A stretch of DNA of 64,000 nt from Bradyrhizobium betae. Its GTDB lineage: Bacteria > Pseudomonadota > Alphaproteobacteria > Rhizobiales > Xanthobacteraceae. Positions 45,851-54,867 of the stretch are shown here, in pieces. The DNA lies in assembly GCF_008932115.1 (NCBI RefSeq), contig NZ_CP044543.1, positions 2,796,501-2,860,500 on the forward strand, in the 5' to 3' direction. Each line of letters opens with the position of its first letter. Positions within the stretch are counted from its first letter, which is position 1. Under the pieces are notes generated by a model. It worked only from the letters and a program-made list of their open reading frames with translations, did no database searches and was not told the origin of the DNA. The position numbers and the translations under genes were made by a program.

Positions 45851-47587
45851 CTACCCCGCCGCAGGCAGCGCGCTGTCCGGCGGTGCGCTCCACGGGCGCT
45901 CGGCCGAGGCGAGTCCGATCAGGCGGCCCTGGATGTAGTCGCAGCCCCAGTCGCGCAGCATGTGTGCGGCATCCTCGTCCTGGACCCATTCGGCCACTGT
46001 CTTGATGTCGAGGCGGCGGGCGAGGTCGATCAGGGTCTGCACGAAGGCGCGGTCGTCGGCGGAATGGGTGATGTTCTGCACGAAGGCGCCGTCGATCTTG
46101 ACGATGTCCACGCCGAGCTTGCGCAGGTTTCGGAACGAGGTGTAGCCGGCGCCGAAATCGTCGATGGCGATGCGGCTGCCGAAGTTCTTCAGCCGCGTGA
46201 CGAAGCCGCGGACGTCCTCGATGTCCTGGATCGCGACCGTTTCGGTGATCTCGACGATCAGCCGGTCGGCAACGCCGGGATGCGCGTGCATGAGCGATTC
46301 GATGCTGGCCCACCAGTCCGGATCCATCGTCGTATCCGGCGAGATGTTGAGGCTGAGGCAGATGTCTGGCGCGGCCGCGAGCTCGGCGACCACGAGCTCG
46401 AGCACGCGGTGATCGACGAGGCGGATCAGGCCGAGCCGTTCGGCGACCGGCACGATGTCGGGCGCGAGCAGCACCTGGCCGCCGCCCTGGTCCATCCGCA
46501 CCAGGCATTCGTGGAACGCGCGTTCGCGCGAGGCGGCCGACACGACCGGCTCGTAGGCGAGCTTGATGCGGCGCTCGTTCAGCGCCGTGACGATCTCGTC
46601 GGTGACGCGGATGTTGACGCGGCGCTGTGCGTCGCGCGCGGCATCCGGGCGCCATGCCGCGAACGAGCCGGCACGGCGGCGCTTGGCGGCGTCCAGCGTC
46701 TCATGGGCGCGATTGACGGCCTCGTCGGTGTTGCGGGCATAGCGCGGCACGCTGACCGCACCGATCGAAGCGGTGACCGAGACCGGTCCGGATTTGGTCG
46801 GCACCACCTCGTCGCGAATGCCGGCAAGGAAACGCTCGGCGGCGACGTTCATGTCGTCGACGGTGCAGTTCTTCAGGATCAGGCCGAATTTGTTGCCGGA
46901 GAAGCGTCCGAGCACGTCGCCGCCGCGCAGCCGTGCGCGAATGCGCTTGGCAACGTCGAGGATGACGGCGTCGGCAACGTCAAAGCCGAAGGCGTCGTTG
47001 ACTCGGGCGAGATGATCGATGCCGACCAGCATGAAAGACGCGGTCGAGCGGAAGCGGGTTGTCTCCTCGATCGCTTCGGCCAGAGCCGCGATCAGGTGCG
47101 AGCGGTTGAGCTCGCCGGTCAGCGGATCGAGCCGGGCGAGCTTGGTCAATTCCTCGTCGCGGGCATGGCGCTCGTTGTTGATGCGGACGGAGCCGATCGC
47201 GCGGACCGGGCGGCCGTCGGGGCCGGCAAACCAGCGTCCGGTCTCCTCGATCCAGACCACGGGATCGGAGGCGCTCATGCGCACGCCGTACTCGACCCGG
47301 TAGGGCGTGCCATCGGCACCATGCACCGCCGAGGTCTGCGCCAGCGCCGCGGTCCGCAGCGACTGCGCGGGCTCGATCAGCTTGGCGAATTCGGCGCCGG
47401 TCGCCAGGCGCTCGGCCGGGATGCCGGGGAAGATGGCACGGGCCTGCTCGCCCCAGACGATGACGTCGCTGGTGATGTCCCAGGCGAACACGGCCTGACC
47501 GAGGGCGGCCAGGATGTCGGAGGCTTGCGGCAATGCAGGGGTCAAAATCGCCTCGTTTCGGGACAGCGGGGAGTCCTGAGTCGGCAC
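45851..47587 (-). CDS. PAS-GGDEF-EAL-like protein with degenerate catalytic motifs
   Basis: A 578-residue protein. A PAS-like domain (about 25-130) precedes a GGDEF domain whose signature reads RFSGNKFGLIL, so three of the five signature positions are changed and cyclase activity is unlikely. The EAL domain (about 325-565) has ECLVRM in place of EALLRW. It keeps SLNISPDT, ITETVAI and IDDFGAGY, while the EGVET stretch is AEWVQDE. It may bind c-di-GMP or GTP as an effector, or keep weak phosphodiesterase activity. The start is GTG 47587. It converges with tctA and stands alone. Confidence 0.87.
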   Translation of the reverse strand: MPTQDSPLSRNEAILTPALPQASDILAALGQAVFAWDITSDVIVWGEQARAIFPGIPAERLATGAEFAKLIEPAQSLRTAALAQTSAVHGADGTPYRVEYGVRMSASDPVVWIEETGRWFAGPDGRPVRAIGSVRINNERHARDEELTKLARLDPLTGELNRSHLIAALAEAIEETTRFRSTASFMLVGIDHLARVNDAFGFDVADAVILDVAKRIRARLRGGDVLGRFSGNKFGLILKNCTVDDMNVAAERFLAGIRDEVVPTKSGPVSVTASIGAVSVPRYARNTDEAVNRAHETLDAAKRRRAGSFAAWRPDAARDAQRRVNIRVTDEIVTALNERRIKLAYEPVVSAASRERAFHECLVRMDQGGGQVLLAPDIVPVAERLGLIRLVDHRVLELVVAELAAAPDICLSLNISPDTTMDPDWWASIESLMHAHPGVADRLIVEITETVAIQDIEDVRGFVTRLKNFGSRIAIDDFGAGYTSFRNLRKLGVDIVKIDGAFVQNITHSADDRAFVQTLIDLARRLDIKTVAEWVQDEDAAHMLRDWGCDYIQGRLIGLASAERPWSAPPDSALPAAG

Positions 47588-47764
47588 AGATTACGGCCAG
47601 ATTCGACTCCAACCCTAGGCAAAGTTCATAAACAATTTGGAAACCACGTTGCGCAGCCTTCCGGAACCAACCCGGCCCGGCCGGCATAGGCCTTGCGAGT
47701 ACATGACACGCAGCGGCGCCAACGTCTCGCAACGGGACAGGCCGCCGAATCAACGGTGATTGCG

Positions 47765-48025
47765 ATGTTGAGTACCAATCAATCGGACGGGATGGACAAC
47801 GGCCCGGGCACGACCCTGGTGCCGATGATGCCGACGCTTGCATGGATCCAGAAGGCGCCCCTGCCGCGCCCCGATCCGAGCTTCCTCGCCCAGCTGATTG
47901 CCAACGCCGAGCATCTGCCCCAGACCAGCCGGCTGCGCCGCGCCTCGTCCGAAGACGCACAGATGGCCTATGGCAGCAAGCGCCCGCTTCCGAGCGTCAC
48001 TGCGCGCACGCGGCAGGTGGCTTAG
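47765..48025 (+). CDS. Small conserved-looking hypothetical protein
   Basis: An 86-residue protein of unknown function. ATG 47765 has a weak GGTGA upstream. The sequence is low in hydrophobic residues, with PRPDPSFLAQLIANAEHLPQ as the most structured part and a basic tail (SVTARTRQVA). No membrane segment or motif is recognised. It converges with the membrane protein ending at 48032, six bases away. It may be genuine because the frame is clean and fills the gap exactly, but comparison with relatives is needed. Confidence 0.55.
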   Translation: MLSTNQSDGMDNGPGTTLVPMMPTLAWIQKAPLPRPDPSFLAQLIANAEHLPQTSRLRRASSEDAQMAYGSKRPLPSVTARTRQVA

Positions 48026-48031
48026 AGCAGA

Positions 48032-48682
48032 TCAGCGCGGCGGCGCGTCGGAAGACGGCTGCGTGCCGTTGCCCGGCTGCAGATGCGGCGAGGGAATTTC
48101 CGGCGAAGGAGCGCTCACCGGCTTCGGCGCGGGGTGATCCATCAGCACGGATTCGGCAACAGACTGCGCCGAGGGCGCGGGCGTCTCGACCACTGGCGGC
48201 TGCGGCACGTTGACCGGCTCGAAGCTGGGCTCCGCGACGGCTTCATCGGCCGGCAGCTGGGTCTGGCGCCTGGACTTGCGCGGTGCCGGCACCGTCGTCT
48301 CGGCGACATAGGTGACGCGGCGGCGCGTCCGCTGGGCGATGCCGCCGAGGAAATCGGCCATCGCAAGCAGCACCAGCAGGAAATAGGTGGAGTTGCCGAA
48401 TTTGGGCCACATCACGAATTCGGCCGCGGCGGCACCGAACACGATCAGCGACAGCAGATGATCCATCAGGAATTTGGAGCCGGGCCGCGCGCCTTTGACC
48501 ACTTCCAGCAGCAGCAGCACGACACCGAGCGCGAGCATCACGTCGGCGAGCGTGACCGGCCAGACTTCGCCCGTGATCATCGGCACCTTGAACAGCACGT
48601 CCGTAAAGGACACGCTCGGCATCAGGAAGGCGATGATGTTGTAGACCGCGAGCGGAATCAGGAGCAGCGGGAAACCGACCAT
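48032..48682 (-). CDS. Hypothetical membrane protein with proline-rich C-terminal tail
   Basis: A 216-residue protein. The N-terminal 125 residues hold about four transmembrane helices (FPLLLIPLAVYNIIAFLMP near residue 4, VTLADVMLALGVVLLLLEVV, LSLIVFGAAAAEFVMW, STYFLLVLLAMADFLGG). The rest is a disordered cytosolic or periplasmic tail rich in Pro, Ala and Glu (VNVPQPPVVETPAPSAQ). ATG 48682 is chosen because it starts the first helix; the longer frame adds no clear domain. No function can be assigned. Confidence 0.75.
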   Translation of the reverse strand: MVGFPLLLIPLAVYNIIAFLMPSVSFTDVLFKVPMITGEVWPVTLADVMLALGVVLLLLEVVKGARPGSKFLMDHLLSLIVFGAAAAEFVMWPKFGNSTYFLLVLLAMADFLGGIAQRTRRRVTYVAETTVPAPRKSRRQTQLPADEAVAEPSFEPVNVPQPPVVETPAPSAQSVAESVLMDHPAPKPVSAPSPEIPSPHLQPGNGTQPSSDAPPR

Positions 48683-48810
48683 CGGCGAAATGCCTTCTCG
48701 ATCAAGATATCCAGACAGGACAATGCGGCGGCGGAGCATTGGCTCCGCCGCCGTCACTGGCATATCTCAAGGGTTGGCCGAAATCAGGCAGGCGAAATCA
48801 TCCTGCCCGA

Positions 48811-48833
48811 GAAAAAAGTCCTGCTTCAGGACT
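48811..48833 (-). terminator. Rho-independent terminator of rpmF, overlapping the stop codon
   Basis: On the minus strand AGTCCTG (48833-48827) and CAGGACT (48823-48817) form a seven-base-pair stem with a three-base loop, followed by at least six T. The rpmF TGA (48828-48826) lies in the stem and loop, so the ribosome reaching the stop codon and the hairpin share the same bases. Confidence 0.85.
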
Positions 48834-49008
48834 CTTTTTTCTTCAGGACCTGACGGCCCTTGTACATGCCGGTCTTGAGGTCGAGATGGTGCGGACGACG
48901 GAGCTCGCCGGAGTCCTTGTCTTCCACATAGGTCGGCTTCTTGATGGCGTCTGCCGAGCGGCGCATGCCACGACGCGACGGCGAGGTTTTTCTTCTCGGA
49001 ACGGCCAT
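48826..49008 (-). CDS. rpmF: 50S ribosomal protein L32
   Basis: A 60-residue basic ribosomal protein of the large subunit. The sequence [20 protein letters not shown] at the start and [16 protein letters not shown] near the end are characteristic. It is of the zinc-free alphaproteobacterial type, without cysteines. ATG 49008 has AGAGGAT upstream. The gene appears alone here, with its own terminator overlapping the stop codon. It follows mtgA in the same direction, 162 bases away. Confidence 0.96.
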   Translation of the reverse strand: MAVPRRKTSPSRRGMRRSADAIKKPTYVEDKDSGELRRPHHLDLKTGMYKGRQVLKKKES

Positions 49009-49170
49009 TTCAATATCCTCTAGGGATTGGTGTTGTCAGGGCATCGTCCGAGGGACGGCTCAGCACCCCAACGGGGCGAGCAAATGCCGATCAAGGCCGG
49101 GCTTATAGAGGAAGGCTGGTCGTAAAGCTAGGGTTCTGGGCCGGAAATTGCGGCCGAAAGGGGCTCAAAA

Positions 49171-49845
49171 TCAGCGATTATCCCGCCAGCAGGTCAAAAG
49201 TGAGCTGGCCTGCGCCCTTGCCACGTAGGTCCCCGCCAGCCGTCGGACCCCCGGCCCCGGGGTCCTGGCGCTGCGTTTGACCGGATTCGGCAGAATCGAG
49301 GCCAGAAGAGCCGCCTCCCGGGGTGAAAGGTCCTCGGCCGACTTGCCGAAGGCATAGGCGCTGGCCGCCTCGACGCCAAACTGGCCCTGTGGCCCGAGCT
49401 CGGCGATGTTGAGGTAAATTTCCAGGATCCGCGCCTTGGGCAGGACGAAGTCGATCCACAGCGCCAGCGGGAATTCCAGCGCCTTGCGGACGAAATCCCG
49501 CCCCTGCCACAGGAACAGGTTCTTGGCCACCTGCTGGGTGATGGTGGAGGCGCCGCGGAAGGCGGTGCCGTCCTCCTGCGCGTCGTCGATCGCCTCCCGC
49601 AGCGCGCCCCAGTCGATGCCATGATGCTTGCAGAAATGGGCGTCCTCGGCCGCCACCACCGCGCGCGGCAGGGAGGGCGACATTGCCGCCAGATCGATCC
49701 ACTCCCGCTGCATCGGCGCGCTCCGGAGCGAACGCCAGGCCATCAGCGTCGAAACCGGATGGCCGGCGCGGTAGAACGGGGCGATCACATAGGGCGCGAG
49801 GACTACGAGCGCGACCAGCAGGAGGAGGATTTTAACGATGCGCAA
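49171..49845 (-). CDS. mtgA: Monofunctional biosynthetic peptidoglycan transglycosylase
   Basis: A 224-residue inner-membrane glycosyltransferase (GT51) that polymerises lipid II into glycan strands. An N-terminal membrane anchor (about 4-22) is followed by the catalytic motifs [17 protein letters not shown] (catalytic Glu), [39 protein letters not shown] and [29 protein letters not shown]. The start appears to be TTG 49845, with GGAAAGG five bases upstream and no ATG or GTG nearby. It stands before rpmF in the same direction. Confidence 0.93.
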   Translation of the reverse strand: MRIVKILLLLVALVVLAPYVIAPFYRAGHPVSTLMAWRSLRSAPMQREWIDLAAMSPSLPRAVVAAEDAHFCKHHGIDWGALREAIDDAQEDGTAFRGASTITQQVAKNLFLWQGRDFVRKALEFPLALWIDFVLPKARILEIYLNIAELGPQGQFGVEAASAYAFGKSAEDLSPREAALLASILPNPVKRSARTPGPGVRRLAGTYVARAQASSLLTCWRDNR

Positions 49846-50005
49846 ATCGACCTTTCCGGCGCGAAATAAACGCGGCCACGGATCCCGGCATTAAGTCTGT
49901 GATAATTCGGGCCTTTTCCAGCACTTTTTAGGCCTTCCAAACGATTGACTGAGGCCGGCTCATAAAGGATTGTCCCGCCGAATTTTAGTTCTGGAGCCCT
50001 TCTTG

Positions 50006-50929
50006 ATGACCGGCACGTCCCCGTCCGATTTCGCCAAACGTCTGGACAAGACCGCTGATGATACCGAGGCCCTGCTCGGGCGCCTGTTGTCGGACGACAT
50101 CCTGCACGATGAGATCGCCCGGCCCAAGCGACTGATGGACGCAATGCGCTATTCGAGCCTGAATGGCGGCAAGCGTCTGCGGCCGTTCCTGGTGGTCGAG
50201 AGCGCCGCCGTGTTCGGTGTTCCCCGCGAGGCCGCGCTGCTCGTCGGCGCCGCGCTCGAATGCATCCACTGCTACTCGCTGATCCATGACGACCTGCCGG
50301 CGATGGACAATTCGGACCTGCGCCGCGGCCGCCCCACCCTGCACAAGAAGACCGATGACGCCACCGCGATCCTCGCCGGCGACGGTCTCCTGACGCTTGC
50401 CTTCGACATCGTCACCCGCGACGAGATCCACCGCGACGCCAATGTGCGGCTGCTGCTGACGCGCGCGCTTGCGCGCTGCGCCGGCATCGGCGGCATGGTC
50501 GGTGGCCAGATCCTCGATCTCGCCGGCGAAGGCCGCTTCGGCGGCAACGAGCCGATCGATGTCGCCCGCATTCAGCAGATGAAGACCGGGGCGCTGCTGC
50601 GTTACGGCTGTATCGCCGGCGCGATCCTCGGCCAGGCCTCGCAAAAGGAATATCAGGCGCTCGACGATTACGGCCGCGCCCTCGGTGAAGCCTTCCAGAT
50701 CGCCGACGACCTGCTCGACGTCGAGGGCGACGCGGCCGCGCTCGGCAAGCCCGCCGGTGCCGATGCCGCGCTCGGCAAGACCACCTTCGTCACCCAGCTT
50801 GGCATCGAAGGCGCCAAGCAGCGCGTGCGCGACCTGCTCGCGCGTGCCGACAGCGCGGTGTCGATCTTCGGCGACCGCGCCGCCGTGTTGCAAGCCGCCG
50901 CACGGTTCGTGGCCGAGCGGAAGAACTGA
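50006..50929 (+). CDS. Short-chain polyprenyl diphosphate synthase (farnesyl/geranylgeranyl type)
   Basis: A 307-residue isoprenyl diphosphate synthase that condenses IPP with allylic diphosphates. The first aspartate-rich motif is DDLPAMD (HDDLPAMDNSDLRRG) and the second is DDLLD (IADDLLDVEGD). The substrate-binding GGKRLRPFL is present. ATG 50006 has GGAG nine bases upstream; a start at 49970 is less likely. The length fits IspA (farnesyl), and the CLD region does not distinguish it from geranylgeranyl synthases. ispG, at 59406, is in the same pathway but not linked. Confidence 0.92.
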   Translation: MTGTSPSDFAKRLDKTADDTEALLGRLLSDDILHDEIARPKRLMDAMRYSSLNGGKRLRPFLVVESAAVFGVPREAALLVGAALECIHCYSLIHDDLPAMDNSDLRRGRPTLHKKTDDATAILAGDGLLTLAFDIVTRDEIHRDANVRLLLTRALARCAGIGGMVGGQILDLAGEGRFGGNEPIDVARIQQMKTGALLRYGCIAGAILGQASQKEYQALDDYGRALGEAFQIADDLLDVEGDAAALGKPAGADAALGKTTFVTQLGIEGAKQRVRDLLARADSAVSIFGDRAAVLQAAARFVAERKN

Positions 50930-50945
50930 CGTAGCGGACGATCTT

Positions 50946-51090
50946 CACCTCGCCCCGCTTGCGGGGAGAGGTCGATATTCAAGCGCAGCTTGAATATCGG
51001 GTGAGGGGGATTTTCCACGAGTCCAACTCTCACCGTCCTCGCGGAGGCTCCCCCTCACCCCGACCCTCTCCCCGCAAGCGGGGCGAGGGA
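50946..51090. repeat. Dispersed palindromic repeat, family A (copy 2)
   Basis: CACCTCGCCCCGCTTGCGGG and a later CTCTCCCCGCAAGCGGGGCG unit flank an inner stem GATATTCAAGC/GCTTGAATATC. It matches the copy at 456-600 in plan and length but differs in detail (the inner stem is a different sequence). It follows the polyprenyl synthase gene. Confidence 0.88.
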
Positions 51091-51142
51091 GCAGATCACC
51101 ACTGCGGCAGCAACGAGAGCCAGCGAGAGAGCCGTAGTCATC

Positions 51143-51829
51143 ATGGCCACTGACAAAAAAGAAGATCCCGTCCTCGTCCGCTTCCGCCAGATGTCGCGGC
51201 CGATGCGGCTGATTTATGCGCGGCCACGAACCTTTATCTCGCTTGGTATCGGTATCCTCGCCTGCCTGCTCTTGCCCGGCTCGATGCGGCTGACGACGCG
51301 GCTCGTGCTCGGCTGGGACGCGCTGATCGCGGTCTATCTGGTGCTGGTCTATGTGATGATGTTGTGCAACGACCACGAGCACATCCGCCGCAGCGCCGCG
51401 ATGCAGGACGACGGCCGCTTCGTGATCCTTCTGATGGCGGCGATCGGTGCGTTTGCGAGCATCGCGGCGATCGTCGCCGAGCTCGGCGCCCACCGGGGCG
51501 CCGCGGAACTGACGATCGCGATCACGACCATCGCGTTGTCATGGGCCGCCGTGCACACCACCTTCGCGCTGCACTATGCGCATGAATATTACCTTCACCC
51601 GCCGGGCGGACTGCAATTCCCCAGCGGCGACAAGGAAGACCACGCCGACTATTGGGACTTCGTCTATTTCTCGTTCGTGATCGGCATGACCGCGCAGGTC
51701 TCCGACGTCGGCATCACCGACAAGACCATCCGCCGCACCGCCACCGCGCACGGCATCGTGTCGTTCATCTACAACACGGCCTTGCTGGCGCTGACGGTGA
51801 ACATCGCGGCGAGCGCGATCTCGAACTGA
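51143..51829 (+). CDS. DUF1345 family membrane protein
   Basis: A 228-residue inner-membrane protein of unknown function with about five helices (TFISLGIGILACLLLPG, ALIAVYLVLVYVMMLC, ILLMAAIGAFASIAAIVAEL, TIAITTIALSWAAVHTTFAL, YNTALLALTVNIAASA). The family signature LHYAHEYY is followed by YWDFVYFSFVIGMTAQVSDV. ATG 51143 follows the family A repeat. It converges with the caspase-like gene (47 bases between the ends). Confidence 0.87.
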   Translation: MATDKKEDPVLVRFRQMSRPMRLIYARPRTFISLGIGILACLLLPGSMRLTTRLVLGWDALIAVYLVLVYVMMLCNDHEHIRRSAAMQDDGRFVILLMAAIGAFASIAAIVAELGAHRGAAELTIAITTIALSWAAVHTTFALHYAHEYYLHPPGGLQFPSGDKEDHADYWDFVYFSFVIGMTAQVSDVGITDKTIRRTATAHGIVSFIYNTALLALTVNIAASAISN

Positions 51830-51875
51830 CGTCGCCCCCGGTTGTCCGGGACGACGTCGTGAATAGTGCGAAATC

Positions 51876-53705
51876 CTAGTTGCACACCTCGGCATTGGCG
51901 TCGTTGCCGGGGCCGCCGCCGCCGCGATATTCGAGATGGCAGCCGCGGTTGACCGGGCGGCAGCCGCCGCCATTGCAGAACACCTGCCCACCACCCGCAG
52001 CACGGCCTGCGCCGGCTGCGGCACCGGCCGCGGCGCCGATTCCGCCCATGCCGCCGTAACCGCCCGCAGTGCCGACCTGCCGACGCTGCCGTGCCGGACG
52101 GTCTTCGCTGTCGTCGCGCCGCGAGGTCGCGGGCTTGGATGCCGACGGCTTGGCGGCGCGCTGCTTCACGCAGTCATTGTCGTCGTCGAGCACATAGCCG
52201 TCGCCACAGACGATCTTGGTGCACTTGTCGCTGTCGGCCTTGAAGCCGTGCTCGCACACCAGCGGACAGACGCGCGACGGCTTTGACTTGACCGTGTCGA
52301 GGGCATCGGTGCTCGCCACCTTCACGTCCAGCTTGGTGCCGGCATAGCGGTTGAACTGCGACAGCGACCGCTGCGCGGACGTGTTCCAGTTGCCGTCGGC
52401 CTGGCCAGAGAAGCAGCCGACGCGGCCGAGCTCGGTCTGCATCGACCGGTTGAGGTCGACCGGTGCCGTTGCAGGCGTCAACGAGGCGACGTTGGTGCCG
52501 GCGGGGCTTGCCGTGCCGGCCGGCGCAGCGCTCGGCGCCGCGGCGGCAAGACTGACGCGCTGCTGCTCGGCGGCGGCGGCCTGCTGCTGCGCCTGCTCCT
52601 TGACCTTCTGCGCAGCCAGCTGCGCCTGCTCGGCGGCTTTCGCATCGGCCGCGGCCTTGGCCTGCGCATCCTTCTGCGCGCCAAGCGCGGCGAGACGATT
52701 TCGCTCCGCTTCGGCCTGCTTCGCCTTCTCGGTGGCAGCCGCATGGGCCTGCTCGGCACCGATCTTTTCAAGCTGCAGCTTGGCGAGGCTCGAATAGAAG
52801 CCGTCGGGATGCTGGGCGAGGAACGCATCCCACGCCGGCCTGTTGCCGACCTGGAGCGCGAGCTCGTAGTCGCGGCGGATATCGGCCTGCGGATTCGCCA
52901 CTGGCGCCGCCGGGGCTGCAGCCAACACCTTGACCGGCACCAGCGGCACGTCTTCGCCGCCGAGCGAGCCGTACACGAACGGCTCCTGCTTGTTGCCGGT
53001 CGACTTGAGCACCTCGTCGCGCACGAAGCCGAAGGCGCGGCGGACATCGAGGCCCGGCGTCGTCAGATGCTTCGACAGCGCGACAGTAAAGGGACTGTTG
53101 GCGCCGTCGCCGTCCTGCGCGGTGAAGCCGGCCTTGGCCGAATAGGCAATCAGCGTGTTCGGGCTGGTCGGCTCGACCTGGGCGAGGCCGCGGCCGATGC
53201 CGCGCGAGGCGATCGTGCGCCGCATGGTCTTGCCGAACGGATTGTCGCGGCAGGCATCCAGGATCACCAGGCGAAGCTGCTTGGCGGGCTCGACCGCGAC
53301 CAGGACGCGGTCGAGGGAGAGCGCTTCGTCGTAAACGTCGGTGTCGCGCTCGAGCTTGGCATCAACCGGGATCAGATAGTTCGAGCCTTCGACCTCGATG
53401 CCGTGGCCGGCATAATAGACCACGGCGATGTCGGCACCGCGGGTTGCGTCGGCGAATTCGCGCAGCACACGCCGCGTGTCCAACGCCGACAGATCGTGCC
53501 GGGAATCGACGATGTCGAAGCCGGCCTCCTTCAGGGTCCTCGCCATCACCGAACCGTCGTTGACGGGATTGGTGAGCGACGGCGCGTGCTGATAGGCCGA
53601 ATTGGCGATCACCAGCGCGACGCGCTTTCCGGCGAACGCGGGCCCGGCGCCGAACAGCAGCGCGGCAGCGAGGAGGAGCGGGCAGAATCTGAGAAAATTG
53701 CGCAT
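51876..53705 (-). CDS. Secreted caspase-like (peptidase C14) protein with cysteine- and glycine-rich C-terminus
   Basis: A 609-residue protein. The signal peptide ends near AFA at residue 25. The caspase-fold catalytic domain spans about 28-240, with dyad His101 (YYAGHGIE) and Cys152 (LDACRDNPF). From about residue 280 a long coiled, Ala/Gln/Lys-rich region (TEKAKQAEAERN, AAEQAQLAAQKVKEQAQQ) leads to a region with RVGCFSGQADGNWNTSAQRSL, like a peptidoglycan-binding fold. The cysteine-rich tail PLVCEHGFKADSDKC follows, and a glycine-rich C-terminus ends it. ATG 53705. It stands alone; its targets are unknown. Confidence 0.87.
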   Translation of the reverse strand: MRNFLRFCPLLLAAALLFGAGPAFAGKRVALVIANSAYQHAPSLTNPVNDGSVMARTLKEAGFDIVDSRHDLSALDTRRVLREFADATRGADIAVVYYAGHGIEVEGSNYLIPVDAKLERDTDVYDEALSLDRVLVAVEPAKQLRLVILDACRDNPFGKTMRRTIASRGIGRGLAQVEPTSPNTLIAYSAKAGFTAQDGDGANSPFTVALSKHLTTPGLDVRRAFGFVRDEVLKSTGNKQEPFVYGSLGGEDVPLVPVKVLAAAPAAPVANPQADIRRDYELALQVGNRPAWDAFLAQHPDGFYSSLAKLQLEKIGAEQAHAAATEKAKQAEAERNRLAALGAQKDAQAKAAADAKAAEQAQLAAQKVKEQAQQQAAAAEQQRVSLAAAAPSAAPAGTASPAGTNVASLTPATAPVDLNRSMQTELGRVGCFSGQADGNWNTSAQRSLSQFNRYAGTKLDVKVASTDALDTVKSKPSRVCPLVCEHGFKADSDKCTKIVCGDGYVLDDDNDCVKQRAAKPSASKPATSRRDDSEDRPARQRRQVGTAGGYGGMGGIGAAAGAAAGAGRAAGGGQVFCNGGGCRPVNRGCHLEYRGGGGPGNDANAEVCN

Positions 53706-53890
53706 GACACGACTTCCACGAGTTCAGGGCAGTTCAAGCCCCTTTGGGACCGCTTTAGCAAGATCCGCCGCTGGCGCTTGTGATGGAGGTCACGAACCCC
53801 GCGCCGGCGACCGGCCGAAAGACCCCTTTTGTTTGTCGCGCCAGTCCGGTCGGGGTTCGCCCGGAAATGCGCGTGCGGGCCGGGTTCCCG

Positions 53891-54319
53891 TCAAACCTGC
53901 CCGATGTGCCCCCGATATTGCGGCAGACCGTCCGTGATCTCATGCCAGGGCGCTTTCGAGCCCACGAAAATATGGGCGCTCGGCCGGATCGAGGGGGCAT
54001 CGACCAGGGTTCCCATGGCGACATGGACCCATTTGCCGTCGCGCACCCGGGAATAAAGCAGCGAGCCGCAGCGGGCACAGTGCGCGTCATGGGTGGTGGC
54101 GTCGCCGTAGATGAGGCGCCGGTCCTCACCCCGGACGAGACGGAGCTGGTCCTGCACGATTCCGGCGAATGGCTTGAAAGCGGAGCCGGTGGTGCGGCGG
54201 CAGTTCGAACAGTGGCAGTTCATCGCGTAGGAAAACGCATCCGCCACCTCGTAGCGCACGGCGCGGCAATAGCATTCGCCGGTGAGGATGCGAGCGTTCG
54301 AGTTTTCTGATCCGGTCAT
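53891..54319 (-). CDS. GFA/CENP-V family zinc protein (glutathione-dependent formaldehyde-activating-like)
   Basis: A 142-residue zinc-binding protein. The cysteine sets GECYCRAVRYEV, NCHCSNCRRTTG and HCARCGS are in the order of the GFA fold. The true function of most members is unknown; one activates formaldehyde with glutathione. ATG 54319 (MTGSENSN) is chosen; a start at 54361 would add an N-terminal piece without family features. It diverges from the small NTF2-like gene. Confidence 0.88.
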   Translation of the reverse strand: MTGSENSNARILTGECYCRAVRYEVADAFSYAMNCHCSNCRRTTGSAFKPFAGIVQDQLRLVRGEDRRLIYGDATTHDAHCARCGSLLYSRVRDGKWVHVAMGTLVDAPSIRPSAHIFVGSKAPWHEITDGLPQYRGHIGQV

Positions 54320-54413
54320 GGCGAGGCCTTCGCGCAAATGGCTGACACACCCATAGCGCATTCCAATGTCTACGACTAAGTTCGCCCCAAACCATCAGCC
54401 AAAAGGATGACCC

Positions 54414-54788
54414 ATGAGCCAGAACCGTTCGAGCGTCGAAGCCGTCGTGCAATCCTATTTCGACGGACTTTACGAGGGCGACGCCGAAAAGCTCGGCGCC
54501 ATCTTCCATCCCTCCGCCGATCTGCGCTGGGTCGAAAAGGGCGAGCTGCAGGTGCTGACCGTGCCCGACTGGCTCGACCGCGTGCGCAAGCGCCCCTCCG
54601 GTAAGGCCGAAGGCAAGCCGCGCGAAGATTTCATCGTCACCATCGACCGCTCCGACGACAAGACCGCCTTCATCAAGGTCCGCTGCCAGCTGCCGCCGCG
54701 TTTCTTCACCGACTATCTGGTGGCGATGAAGCTCGCCGACGGCTGGCAGATCGTGTCGAAGTCGTATCGGTATGACCTGAAGGAGTGA
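54414..54788 (+). CDS. NTF2-like small protein
   Basis: A 124-residue protein of the SnoaL/NTF2-like cone fold, recognised by VEAVVQSYFDGLYEGDAEKLGAIF near the N-terminus and VAMKLADGWQIVSKSYRY near the C-terminus. Such proteins bind small molecules or act as hydrolases or isomerases; no catalytic residue can be assigned. ATG 54414 has AAGGA eight bases upstream. It precedes the beta-lactamase in the same direction, 79 bases away, and diverges from the GFA gene. Confidence 0.85.
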   Translation: MSQNRSSVEAVVQSYFDGLYEGDAEKLGAIFHPSADLRWVEKGELQVLTVPDWLDRVRKRPSGKAEGKPREDFIVTIDRSDDKTAFIKVRCQLPPRFFTDYLVAMKLADGWQIVSKSYRYDLKE

Positions 54789-54867
54789 GGGCGCGCCTCT
54801 TCGCTCTGCCCGCAGTTTCGGACGCTCTGTCCATATCCTCCGTCATTGCGATGTCTGAAAGCTCCCC

